Origin: Thermoplasmata archaeon
GTDB taxonomy: Archaea > Thermoplasmatota > Thermoplasmata > Thermoplasmatales > Thermoplasmataceae
Assembly (NCBI GenBank): GCA_021817455.1
Contig: JAKAUW010000014.1
Location: forward strand, 1-42,024
Length of the DNA stretch: 42,024 nt
Direction: 5' to 3'
Shown: piece after piece, positions 24,087 to 32,314 of the stretch
Numbering within the stretch: the first letter of the stretch is position 1
Layout: every line of letters begins with the position of its first letter
Translations under genes and position numbers: made by a program
The notes under the pieces: generated by a model
Databases searched by the model: none
What the model saw: only the letters and a program-made list of their open reading frames with translations
What the model was told of the DNA's origin: nothing

Positions 24087-26302
24087 TGGAAGCCGTTATG
24101 GAGAGGCAGCGTGAAAAACCCCATGTATCAGAGCCCAGGATCGATGCAAGGGAACGTGCAATGGGCCTGGCAAAGTACACAGCTGACTGGCAAGTGAAGG
24201 ACATGCTTTATGCTAGAATATTTACTAGCACAGTTCCTCATGGCTTTGTCAAGGGCATCGACTCCTCGGAGGCTGCAAAAACCCCGGGATTTGTGGATAT
24301 CGTCTCATGCCTGGATGACAGCACAGTGTGGCAGGCAGGTGAACGGGAACACGAGAGGAGGGTATTTGCGGATCACGTCAGGTTTGTGGGGGATTGCATC
24401 GGGGCTGTAACGGCAACAACAAGAATTGCTGCAAGGAAGGCTGCATCGCTTGTAGGCGTGCAGTATGAGGAACTGCCCGCATCCTTTACTATTGAGTCAA
24501 CACTTGGAAACTCACAACTGAAGATATGGGATAACGGAAATTTCCTTGGCCCACTGAAGTTTGAATACGGTGATTCTGAAGAAGAATTCAGTAAATCCCA
24601 GGTAGTACTGGAAAGGCACTATTCAACTTCGAGGCTTCACAATGTCCCGCTCGAGCCTGCAATATCCATTGCGTGGTGGGACGGTGACAATCTCACGGTT
24701 GTTGCTGCTACCCAGAGTGTACACGGGTGCAGGAACGGCATAGCAAAGGATCTTGGCCTTGAACCGGAAAAAGTGAGGGTGATTGGATACTACAAGGGAG
24801 GCGGTTTCGGCAACAAGATCAACTCAATGAATTACGACCTCATTGCAGCAATATGCTCCAGAAGGACTGGGAAACCGGTCATGGTGGAATACAGCAGGGA
24901 GGATGAATTCATCAATGTCCATGGAAGATGGTCCACTGACCAGGACCTTAGAATGGCAGCGGACAGGGCCGGAAAGATCAATGCAGTCGAGGTAAAGGCC
25001 AAATGTGATATAGGTGCATACACACGTCACATTAAGCGTGGGCACTTCATTGAGGGGCCAGAGCATTATTATTCGACGGAAGCCTGGAATGCCGAAATCT
25101 ATGGGGTCTATACGAATACCCCTGCAACGGGCCACATGCGTGCCCCTCCAGGCCCACAATCTGCATTTTCTGTTGAATCCATGGTTGATGAACTTGCCCA
25201 CGAACTAGGCATAGATCCAGTGGATATGCGGCTCAAGAATTTTATAAGGAATCCCCCCTCTGGAAGATTCACATCAAACGGATTTGAAGAATGTATAATC
25301 AAAGGAGCAGAGGAATTCGGCTGGAAACAGAGGTGGAAAAGGCCTGAAAAGCAAAGAAATAAAAGCGGAATAGCCACAGGAGTGGGCGTTGCAATCGGGT
25401 CATGGCATTCCGGGCTGGGGCATGGGGAAGCCATTGTGAGCGTTGACAGTTCGGGCACACTGGAAGTGAATACAGGAGTGGTAGATATAGGGACGGGAGC
25501 AAAGACCACTATGGCACTAATCGCCTCCGGAGAAGTCGGGATACCTTATGCGGATACAAGAGTTATTTGGGGTGACACAGAGACAAGCCCTTACTCCGTG
25601 GGGGAATCTGGAAGCAGGACCACAGGATTCACAGGCACAGCTGTCAGGGAAGCATCACGTCAGCTCAAGGCAGATCTTCTATTAATTGGAGAGAAGCTTC
25701 ATGGGATTAGCAGTTCGAAACTTGAAATAAAGGAAGGAAATCTCATCCGCTCCGGAAATGGCAGTGTCCTATCCAGTGTCAGGGAATTAATGCAGGCTTC
25801 TGGAAATGGAAGGATAACAAAATCTGTTACCACTGAACCAACCCTGAAGGAGGGTGAGGAAAGATTCGTTTTTGCAGCCCATTTCGCAGAGGTTGCTGTG
25901 GATCTGGAAACCGGCGAAGTCAAACTCACTGATTACCTCGCGTATCACGACTCCGGAGAGATTGTGAACAGGCTTACAGCTGAGAGCCAGGTACAGGGGG
26001 GGATAGTCATGGGAATTGGGATGGCACTTACAGAGAAGCTTCTCATATCGAAGACTGATGGTTCAATTGAGAATCCCAGCCTTTTGCTATACAGAATTCC
26101 TAACATGACCCAGATCCCGAAGATCAAGGTTTTCTTTACCGACACAGTTGACCCGTACGGACCAAAATCACTGGGTGAGATCCCCATAATCCCTGTTACT
26201 GCGGCAATTGGAAATGCAATTTTTAACGCCACCGGCGTCAGGTTAAGGAACCTGCCTTTCTCAAGGGAGGAGTTGCTTGGGGAATTGAAGGACAGGAAGT
26301 AG
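24086..26302 (+). CDS. Molybdenum hydroxylase large subunit, xanthine dehydrogenase family (set 2)
   Basis: A 738-residue Mo-molybdopterin subunit. It has the hammerhead domain (EPRIDARERAMGLAKYTADW), KGGGFGNK with the GGGFG loop at residues 238-242, HMRAPPGPQSAFSVES, the VDIGTGAKTT and GESGSRTTGFTGTA cofactor loops, and Glu698 in SLGEIP as the catalytic base. It is closer to standard xanthine/nicotinate-type hydroxylases than set 1. The CODH loop AYxCSFR is not present. The ATG at 24086 overlaps the small-subunit stop, so the longer frame from 24014 is rejected. Substrate unknown; N-heterocycles or aromatic aldehydes are typical of the group. Confidence 0.92.
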   Translation: MEAVMERQREKPHVSEPRIDARERAMGLAKYTADWQVKDMLYARIFTSTVPHGFVKGIDSSEAAKTPGFVDIVSCLDDSTVWQAGEREHERRVFADHVRFVGDCIGAVTATTRIAARKAASLVGVQYEELPASFTIESTLGNSQLKIWDNGNFLGPLKFEYGDSEEEFSKSQVVLERHYSTSRLHNVPLEPAISIAWWDGDNLTVVAATQSVHGCRNGIAKDLGLEPEKVRVIGYYKGGGFGNKINSMNYDLIAAICSRRTGKPVMVEYSREDEFINVHGRWSTDQDLRMAADRAGKINAVEVKAKCDIGAYTRHIKRGHFIEGPEHYYSTEAWNAEIYGVYTNTPATGHMRAPPGPQSAFSVESMVDELAHELGIDPVDMRLKNFIRNPPSGRFTSNGFEECIIKGAEEFGWKQRWKRPEKQRNKSGIATGVGVAIGSWHSGLGHGEAIVSVDSSGTLEVNTGVVDIGTGAKTTMALIASGEVGIPYADTRVIWGDTETSPYSVGESGSRTTGFTGTAVREASRQLKADLLLIGEKLHGISSSKLEIKEGNLIRSGNGSVLSSVRELMQASGNGRITKSVTTEPTLKEGEERFVFAAHFAEVAVDLETGEVKLTDYLAYHDSGEIVNRLTAESQVQGGIVMGIGMALTEKLLISKTDGSIENPSLLLYRIPNMTQIPKIKVFFTDTVDPYGPKSLGEIPIIPVTAAIGNAIFNATGVRLRNLPFSREELLGELKDRK

Positions 26303-26303
26303 G

Positions 26304-26351
26304 CCTGGTTCGGTGCCAGGTGCCCCCCTTATAATTTTAAAAGGGTGGCAC
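26304..26351 (+). promoter_or_regulatory. Two adjoining hairpins between the Mo-hydroxylase operon and the ThDP gene
   Basis: CCTGG (26304-26308) pairs with CCAGG (26316-26320). Immediately after, GTGCCCCCCTT (26320-26330) pairs with AAGGGTGGCAC (26341-26351) except for one C/T mismatch, leaving a 10-base loop ATAATTTTAA. The element begins two bases after the stop codon of the large subunit. No U-run follows, so it is not a classic terminator. It could be a 3' stabiliser, a terminator-like structure or an operator for the next gene. Confidence 0.4.
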
Positions 26352-26501
26352 AATTTCCTGCTCCATTTCTCCTTTCCATAAGAATTCAAAGCAGCTGACA
26401 AAATTTTCTGGATTCCACGGTGAAACGATTTTAAGAGAGCAAAATTTTCTTTAGCTAAGGACACATTGCAAGCTATTACGAACAAAGGCAACAGTGTGAA
26501 C

Positions 26502-28232
26502 ATGGGAGGCAGGAATGAAAAGTCCGTCTCAAGGGTATTGCTTGAACAACTGTACAACTTGGGTGTAAAATACGCATTCATGAACTCCGGGACAGATTAT
26601 GCCCCAATAATTGAGAGTCTTGCAGAAATGTCCATGGAAAATATTCCCCGGACCGAGGTTATCCTCGTACCCCACGAGGGCCCTGCCGTTGCAATGGCCA
26701 TTGGCTATTACATGATTACACACACCCCGGCGGCAGTCATGGTGCATACTACGCCTGGGACCGCAAATTCACTCAACAATGTCCTGAACGCCCAATCCAT
26801 GAACATTCCCCTCATGCTGTTCGCAGGAAGGACCCCAGTTACTGAGAAGGCAGTATTCGGAAGCAAGGAAATCCCTGTCCACTGGAACCAGGAACTGAGG
26901 GACCAGGGAACAATGCTTAGGCAGTTCACAAAATGGGACTGGGAACACCGGTTCGGGGAACAGATCGTAGAGGAACTTGCAAGAGCCTATGAAGTAGCCA
27001 TGAGTGACCCCAAGGGTCCTGTATACATGACGCTTCCTAGAGAACGAATCTCAGAGAAAGCTCCGCCAGCTTCTCCTGTAAGGAAACCGAGCCCTGCGGA
27101 ACCGGTTGTGCCATCAAATGAAACCATCCAGAAGGTGGCTAGCCTCATAACTGGTTCAAGGAAACCACTCATAATTACAAGCCAGTTAGGAAGGAATCTT
27201 GGGGCGCCTGAGGAATTGCTTAAACTGTCTGAATTCATGGCTATCCCGGTTGCACAGAATTTCTATTACATGAATTTTCCAACAACTTCACAGATGTTTG
27301 TGGGGCCAATCGGTGGCAAGCTTTTCAATGAGTACATGAAATCTGCAGACCTTCTGCTTGTGCTGGATGTGGACGTGCCATGGTTCCCAAACTCTGTTGA
27401 GCCGGATCCTGATGCAACTGTCATTCACCTTGATGTTGATCCCATGAAGGAAAGGATGCCTACCTGGGGATTCAGGGCTGATATTAGGATCAGGGCAGAT
27501 GCACAAACAGCCCTGAAAATGCTGAACGGGGAAGTTGCCCTTAAACTTGCCAAATCCGTTGAAACCGGGAAAACCGTCAAAGAAAGGAGGTCCAGGGTAA
27601 GCAGTGACCATGAAGCAATGATGGCCTCATACATGAAAGAGGCGAAGGATCACAAGGATGACACTCCCATAGACCCAAGGTGGCTCTCCTACTGCATAGG
27701 AAGCATTCTGGATGACAGGAAGATAGTATTTACCGAAACTGTGAGATCGCCATTTTACGAATATGCGCCAATAAGCAGTTTTGGGAGAACTTTCAGCACT
27801 CCACCCTTCGGCGGGCTTGGCTGGTCCATGGGCGCTGCACTCGGGGCAAAACTTGCATCTCCGGATTCTGATGTTATAGTCCTTCTCGGGGATGGCTCCT
27901 ATATGTACAATGAGCCCATAGCAAGCCACTTTGTATCCAGGGCAAGCAAGTTACCAATCATGACTGTGATTTACAACAATCATGCGTGGATGGCTTCAAG
28001 AGGGCCCGTAGCTAAAATGTACCCAGAAGGCAAGGCAGTGAAAACCCACAATTTCCCGGGCACAGTTCTAAGCCCTTCACCGGAGTTTGAGCATGTTGCA
28101 CAGTCCTGCGGGGCATACACAATGCGAGTGGAAAAATCTGATGACGTTATGCCTGCACTTGAGGATTCACTTGATCACATGCATGAAAAGGAAAACCAGG
28201 TCCTTCTCAATGTCATACTGAAGCACCCATGA
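26502..28232 (+). CDS. Thiamine-diphosphate enzyme of the benzoylformate decarboxylase / acetolactate synthase family (copy 1)
   Basis: A 576-residue three-domain ThDP enzyme. The N-terminal Pyr domain has the cofactor-activating Glu59 in VPHEGPAVAMAIGYY. The central domain contains PLIITSQLGRN. The C-terminal PP domain has GDGS at 463-466 and NN at 492-493, the standard ThDP/Mg motif spacing. Members of the family decarboxylate 2-oxo acids to aldehydes or join them. ATG 26502 is chosen; a TTG at 26466 or GTG at 26496 would give slightly longer proteins, and TATA-like elements fit either. It stands alone between two convergent or divergent neighbours. An aromatic 2-oxo acid is a sensible guess given the neighbourhood. 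Confidence 0.9.
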   Translation: MGGRNEKSVSRVLLEQLYNLGVKYAFMNSGTDYAPIIESLAEMSMENIPRTEVILVPHEGPAVAMAIGYYMITHTPAAVMVHTTPGTANSLNNVLNAQSMNIPLMLFAGRTPVTEKAVFGSKEIPVHWNQELRDQGTMLRQFTKWDWEHRFGEQIVEELARAYEVAMSDPKGPVYMTLPRERISEKAPPASPVRKPSPAEPVVPSNETIQKVASLITGSRKPLIITSQLGRNLGAPEELLKLSEFMAIPVAQNFYYMNFPTTSQMFVGPIGGKLFNEYMKSADLLLVLDVDVPWFPNSVEPDPDATVIHLDVDPMKERMPTWGFRADIRIRADAQTALKMLNGEVALKLAKSVETGKTVKERRSRVSSDHEAMMASYMKEAKDHKDDTPIDPRWLSYCIGSILDDRKIVFTETVRSPFYEYAPISSFGRTFSTPPFGGLGWSMGAALGAKLASPDSDVIVLLGDGSYMYNEPIASHFVSRASKLPIMTVIYNNHAWMASRGPVAKMYPEGKAVKTHNFPGTVLSPSPEFEHVAQSCGAYTMRVEKSDDVMPALEDSLDHMHEKENQVLLNVILKHP

Positions 28233-28384
28233 TTTCTATATCGGGCCATTTATGGGCCCTAACTTTCAACATCCTGTTTTGAAACACGCATTGGAAGTTG
28301 AATAAGCCATTGAATTGGGACAAAAACCTATGGGAAAAAATTCTATGTTTATAAATTATAAATAAAAAAAGGGAAAAAATGGGT

Positions 28385-29749
28385 TTAGTTTGCAGTTTCC
28401 TTGGACAGGGTTATTTCTTCTCTGGAAATATTTCCAATGGGCTCCTTTGATAAGACAAATGCTGCAAGTGCAACAATGGACAGAAGCACAAGGAAAATGG
28501 TCTGGCCTACCGCGTAGAAAGATAACCCGTATATCTTGAACCCGTAAGTGATAAACAGGGGCCATATCGCTGCTACTCCGTATCCAAGATTCCAGTTAAC
28601 GCCGACTCCCGTTGACCTCAATCCTGTCGGGAATGTTTCATTGAGGAACAGTGTAAGGTTGACCTTTGTCAGTGCCGGAACGAAATAGAACGGCAGGATT
28701 GTCAGGAGTATCATGTAGTACTCAGTGCCCTTCAGGCCACCAAGGTACAGGAACAGGAGACTCAGCGGGATCATTACGATCAGGCCAATAATTCCAAAGG
28801 GTTTTCTTCCCATTCTCTGTGAAACCAGTCCACCCACTATTGACCCTGCAAATGCTCCCAGTGCACCAATGAGCACCAGTGTTGCAATGTCCGGGTGGGA
28901 AACATGGTTAACTAATCCCAGGAAAGTGGGAAACTGGTTCTCAGTCAGGTTATCATATCCAAGGATACCGATGGATGCAGCGAGGGTGACAAGGAAGGTC
29001 TTCCTCATCTGGCCCTTTGCAAACATTGCCCTGTATACATGGTCTGTCGTTTTCCTCTTGGCTTTTGTCCTGACGAAGATATCCGATTCCTTCACGAAAT
29101 AGAGGAATGGAAGGACAAAGAAGAACGGTATCAGCACCACTATGAAGTAATATCTCCAGCCCACTGTATCATAGGCAGCACCCACGAAGACTAAGCTTAT
29201 CACGATAAGCCAGGCTGCTCCAAGGAAGTGTGCCCAGTTTGCGCCGGACTCTGCAAAGCCAGTGAAAATTCCTCTCAGCCTTTCAGGAAGGTTCTCAGTT
29301 GTAAAGACAAGCCCACCTGCAATCAATGCTCCAATGAATAAACCGGCAATCAGTCTCAATATGATATAAAGAGTCGGTGACCACAGGCCAGCCTGTGCAT
29401 ACGTGGGCAGAAGCCCAAGCACTGCTGTGAAAACCGTGGATCCTACAAGTCCCACAGTTATACCCAGTTTCCTGCCTATTCTATCATACATCGGTCCGAC
29501 AATTGCTGCGCCTAACGGCCTCAGTACTGCGCCCGCTGCAAATCCACCCCATACCACCAGCAGGGAGTTGGCAACACTCCCCGGGTAGATTGCCTTCCCG
29601 AATGGAAGGGCAATAAATGAGATAATGATAAAACTCAATATATCAAGCAAATATGTTACAAAGGAAACGCTCAGTTGCAACCCGTTTGTGGCTGTAAATT
29701 TAGTCGGGGCGCCAGTTCCTTCGGTTGTTGGTATGTCAGAAGCTGTCAT
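28385..29749 (-). CDS. MFS transporter (copy 2)
   Basis: A 454-residue MFS permease with 12 helices, an N-terminal cytoplasmic tail of about 25 residues, the loop signature GPMYDRIGRKLG between helices 2 and 3, and GGLVSQRMGRKPFG in the second half. It differs clearly from copies 1 and 3. An in-frame GTG at 29755 and the ATG at 29749 are both compatible with the TAATATAA box near 29776-29783. It lies between the two ThDP genes and is divergent from the second, so it may import the acid they act on. Confidence 0.88.
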   Translation of the reverse strand: MTASDIPTTEGTGAPTKFTATNGLQLSVSFVTYLLDILSFIIISFIALPFGKAIYPGSVANSLLVVWGGFAAGAVLRPLGAAIVGPMYDRIGRKLGITVGLVGSTVFTAVLGLLPTYAQAGLWSPTLYIILRLIAGLFIGALIAGGLVFTTENLPERLRGIFTGFAESGANWAHFLGAAWLIVISLVFVGAAYDTVGWRYYFIVVLIPFFFVLPFLYFVKESDIFVRTKAKRKTTDHVYRAMFAKGQMRKTFLVTLAASIGILGYDNLTENQFPTFLGLVNHVSHPDIATLVLIGALGAFAGSIVGGLVSQRMGRKPFGIIGLIVMIPLSLLFLYLGGLKGTEYYMILLTILPFYFVPALTKVNLTLFLNETFPTGLRSTGVGVNWNLGYGVAAIWPLFITYGFKIYGLSFYAVGQTIFLVLLSIVALAAFVLSKEPIGNISREEITLSKETAN

Positions 29750-29807
29750 TCTCACAAGCTAATGTGACATGTTGCTTATATTATTTACTCTACTTTGCAA
29801 TATTTTT

Positions 29808-29821
29808 TGAAATAATTTTCA
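29808..29821. promoter_or_regulatory. Short inverted repeat in the MFS / ThDP divergent promoter
   Basis: TGAAA-TAAT-TTTCA is a perfect 14-base inverted repeat placed between the TATA box of the leftward MFS gene and that of the rightward ThDP gene. It is short and in an AT-rich region, so chance is possible. Confidence 0.25.
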
Positions 29822-29840
29822 TTGTTTTTTCAAAAAAACC

Positions 29841-29851
29841 ATTAAATATAA
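29841..29851 (+). promoter_or_regulatory. TATA box for ThDP enzyme copy 2
   Basis: ATTAAATATAA is centred about 23 bases before the GTG at 29869. Transcription would begin almost at the start codon, supporting the GTG as a leaderless start in the absence of a nearby in-frame ATG. Confidence 0.55.
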
Positions 29852-29868
29852 TTTGAAAATAGGCAAAA

Positions 29869-31701
29869 GTGAAGAGTAATGTCAAAGGCCATGACGCAAA
29901 AGGAAAAGAAGTCTATGGTTCAGATTTATTCGTCGAACTGCTCAAAACGTATGGAATTGAGTATGTTCCTGCCAATATAGGAGCAACCTTCCGGGGTATC
30001 TGGGAATCCCTCGTAAATATGAGGGAAAATGCCCTGAAGGCAGGAGATAGCGGTTACCCTGAAGCGATTTCCGTCTGCCATGAAGAGATTGCTGTTGCAA
30101 TGGCGCATGGTTATGCAAAGGCTACAGGCAAGCCTTTGGCGGTTATCCTCCACGACCTTGTGGGGCTGCAGCACGCCACAATGGCAATATACAACGCATG
30201 GGTCGATCGTGTTCCAATAATCCTCGTAGGAGCTGAGGGCCCGATGGATATGAACAACCGCAGGCCCTGGATTGACTGGATACACACAGCCAACTTCCCA
30301 AACCAGCTTATCAGGGATTACGTGAAATGGGATGATTTCCCTTGGACCATGGAAAGCGTCCCTGAATCATTTGCAAGGGCATACAACACTGCAATGTCAA
30401 AACCACACGGCCCTGTATACATCTGCCTTGATGGGGGATACCTGGAGAAGAAGACAAGTTCCATGGACCTGGGGAAATACCGTGAGGAACACCCTGCTCC
30501 ATTGAAGATTGAAGCTGGAACGGGAACGCTGCAGAAACTTGCAAAGGAGATGCTTGATGCACAATATCCCGTCATACTGGCTGGTTCTGTGGGTAAGCTG
30601 CAACCAGATTCTGTTCAGGCACTAGTTCTGCTGGCAGAAACCACAGGTGCTGCTGTCATTGATCAGGGAGATGGATTCAGCTTCCCTAACAGCCATTCTC
30701 AGGACCTAACCCAGGGGAAAACAGATGTTATGAGAACGGCGGATTTTGTCCTTGCCCTGGATGTAAACAATCTTGAACAGGCACTTTCAGGGACCAATAA
30801 GGAAACAAGGGAAATCCATAGTCTCCTGGGCAGGGATGCTAAACTTGTGAGCATTGGCCTGAATGATCTGGTCCAGAGAAGCTGGGCTGCGGACTACCAG
30901 AGGCTATATCCAGTATCATATTCCATACAGGCTGACACATCAGCAGCCATTCCTTCGCTCACGAAAATCTGCGTGGACATGATCGGTGAATCGGGCAGCA
31001 AATATTATTCTACCATCCAGGAAAGGAAGGCAAAGCTTTCAAAACAGCATGACAGCTTGGTGAAAAAGATCCTTGAAGATTCAAGGCGAGGCTGGGATGA
31101 CATTCCAATATCACTGCCCCGGCTGGCAAGCGAGATATGGGAATCCATAAAGGGCCACGACTGGGTCCTTGCCGGCGGATCCCTGCATGCCGGGCCACTA
31201 GATGGATGGTGCAGGCGGCTCTGGGCATTTGAAAAACCGGGTTGTTACTACGGTACCAGCGGGGCAGGAGGCCTTGGATACGGCCTGCCCTCTTCCATAG
31301 GCGTTGCACTTGCCTACAGGAACGATCCTAAGAAACTTGTAATCAATATCCAGTCAGACGGCGACATGCTCTTCACTCCCAGTGCCCTGTGGACTGCTGC
31401 ACATTACAAACTGCCACTCCTGGTGGTGATGTTCAACAACAGGTCATATTACAATGATGCTGAACATAACAGGCTTGTAGCTGCGGCAAGGGGAAGGGAC
31501 CCTGATACGGCTTTCCGAATAGGAGGGGATATCACTGACCCTGCAGTGGATTTTGGAAAAATGGCACAGTCTTATGGCCTGTATGGTGCGGGACCTGTTA
31601 CCTCACCCGGAGAAATTAGGAATGCAGTGGAAGAAGCACTGAAAGTGGTCATGAAGGATCGAAAGCCAGCTCTTGTGGACATAATAACCAAGCACAGATG
31701 A
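29869..31701 (+). CDS. Thiamine-diphosphate enzyme of the benzoylformate decarboxylase / acetolactate synthase family (copy 2)
   Basis: A 610-residue ThDP enzyme that begins at GTG with a TATA box just upstream. Glu72 in CHEEIAVAMAHGYA is the activating glutamate. The PP domain has SDGD (in place of the common GDGS) and FNNRSYYND at the usual distance. Domain order Pyr, central, PP is complete. It is only distantly similar to copy 1 and closer in style to the poorly characterised ThDP-requiring proteins found next to aromatic degradation genes. It may decarboxylate a different 2-oxo acid or act as a carboligase. It is followed by the cupin and cyclase genes in the same direction after 155 bases. 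Confidence 0.9.
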   Translation: MKSNVKGHDAKGKEVYGSDLFVELLKTYGIEYVPANIGATFRGIWESLVNMRENALKAGDSGYPEAISVCHEEIAVAMAHGYAKATGKPLAVILHDLVGLQHATMAIYNAWVDRVPIILVGAEGPMDMNNRRPWIDWIHTANFPNQLIRDYVKWDDFPWTMESVPESFARAYNTAMSKPHGPVYICLDGGYLEKKTSSMDLGKYREEHPAPLKIEAGTGTLQKLAKEMLDAQYPVILAGSVGKLQPDSVQALVLLAETTGAAVIDQGDGFSFPNSHSQDLTQGKTDVMRTADFVLALDVNNLEQALSGTNKETREIHSLLGRDAKLVSIGLNDLVQRSWAADYQRLYPVSYSIQADTSAAIPSLTKICVDMIGESGSKYYSTIQERKAKLSKQHDSLVKKILEDSRRGWDDIPISLPRLASEIWESIKGHDWVLAGGSLHAGPLDGWCRRLWAFEKPGCYYGTSGAGGLGYGLPSSIGVALAYRNDPKKLVINIQSDGDMLFTPSALWTAAHYKLPLLVVMFNNRSYYNDAEHNRLVAAARGRDPDTAFRIGGDITDPAVDFGKMAQSYGLYGAGPVTSPGEIRNAVEEALKVVMKDRKPALVDIITKHR

Positions 31702-31791
31702 CGATCCAGGCCATACCATTTACAATTTTTACAATAATAAAAAGTTGGCCAAATTCTCACAAATGAAGCATTCCCCGGATGAAGGATAAAT

Positions 31792-31806
31792 CTTCACTGC
31801 CTGAAG
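31792..31806. promoter_or_regulatory. Short inverted repeat upstream of the cupin-cyclase pair
   Basis: CTTCA-CTGCC-TGAAG is a perfect 5-base-arm repeat about ten bases before a TATA-like CTTTTACTAT at 31817-31826. It could be an operator, but arms of this size arise by chance. Confidence 0.2.
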
Positions 31807-31856
31807 CCTGCGAAACCTTTTACTATTTTCTCATTATCGCAAGAATTAGGTGACAT

Positions 31857-32297
31857 ATGTCTGAAATTATTAAGGAAAAACTGACCTCCAAAGGCATTAA
31901 TGTCCTTTTTTCCAGAGAAAAAGAGGCTGAGTCCCTGAGTCTGGACTACAAGTCAGAGGTCATTAAATTTGGCAAATTGAGCCCCCCTAACCAGGAAAAG
32001 CCAGACGGTCCGCCAATGAAGATGCTCACAGGAGACGGGATCAGCATTGAACTGTCAAAGAGAAGAACTGTTATGCCTTTCTGGCACAGAAATATGGATT
32101 TTGATGAAGTGATTATCTGCGTCAAGGGAAAAGCAACCTGGAAAACTGAACACGGGACGTATGAGCTAAACGAGGGAGAGTTGTTGCTCATTCCAAGGGG
32201 TGTTTCACACACTGCAGCTGCCACAGCTGATTCAGAGTACATGGCAATTGAAATCAAGTCAAAATCCCAGCTGACAAACGTGGCAGAAAAGAAGTAA
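31857..32297 (+). CDS. Single-domain cupin protein
   Basis: A 146-residue protein with one cupin barrel in its second half. The first cupin motif is FWHRNMDFDEVIICVKG (His77, Glu84) and the second is LLIPRGVSHTA (His118). The pattern WHRN-x-D-x-DE followed by G-x-LLxIPRG resembles the N-terminal cupin of homogentisate dioxygenase-like proteins, so metal binding is likely. AGGTGA lies six bases before the ATG. It may be a small dioxygenase, an isomerase or a lyase working with the cyclase encoded 18 bases downstream. It is the only visible candidate for a metal-dependent ring-opening enzyme. Confidence 0.85.
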   Translation: MSEIIKEKLTSKGINVLFSREKEAESLSLDYKSEVIKFGKLSPPNQEKPDGPPMKMLTGDGISIELSKRRTVMPFWHRNMDFDEVIICVKGKATWKTEHGTYELNEGELLLIPRGVSHTAAATADSEYMAIEIKSKSQLTNVAEKK

Positions 32298-32314
32298 CTT
32301 GAAGAAGGTGACTT

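Noticed and set aside
28243-28259. Terminator hairpin GGGCC-N7-GGCCC after the first ThDP gene
   Set aside because: The stem is only five base pairs with no following T-run, and the region between these convergent genes is otherwise just AT-rich. Too weak to list as a terminator.
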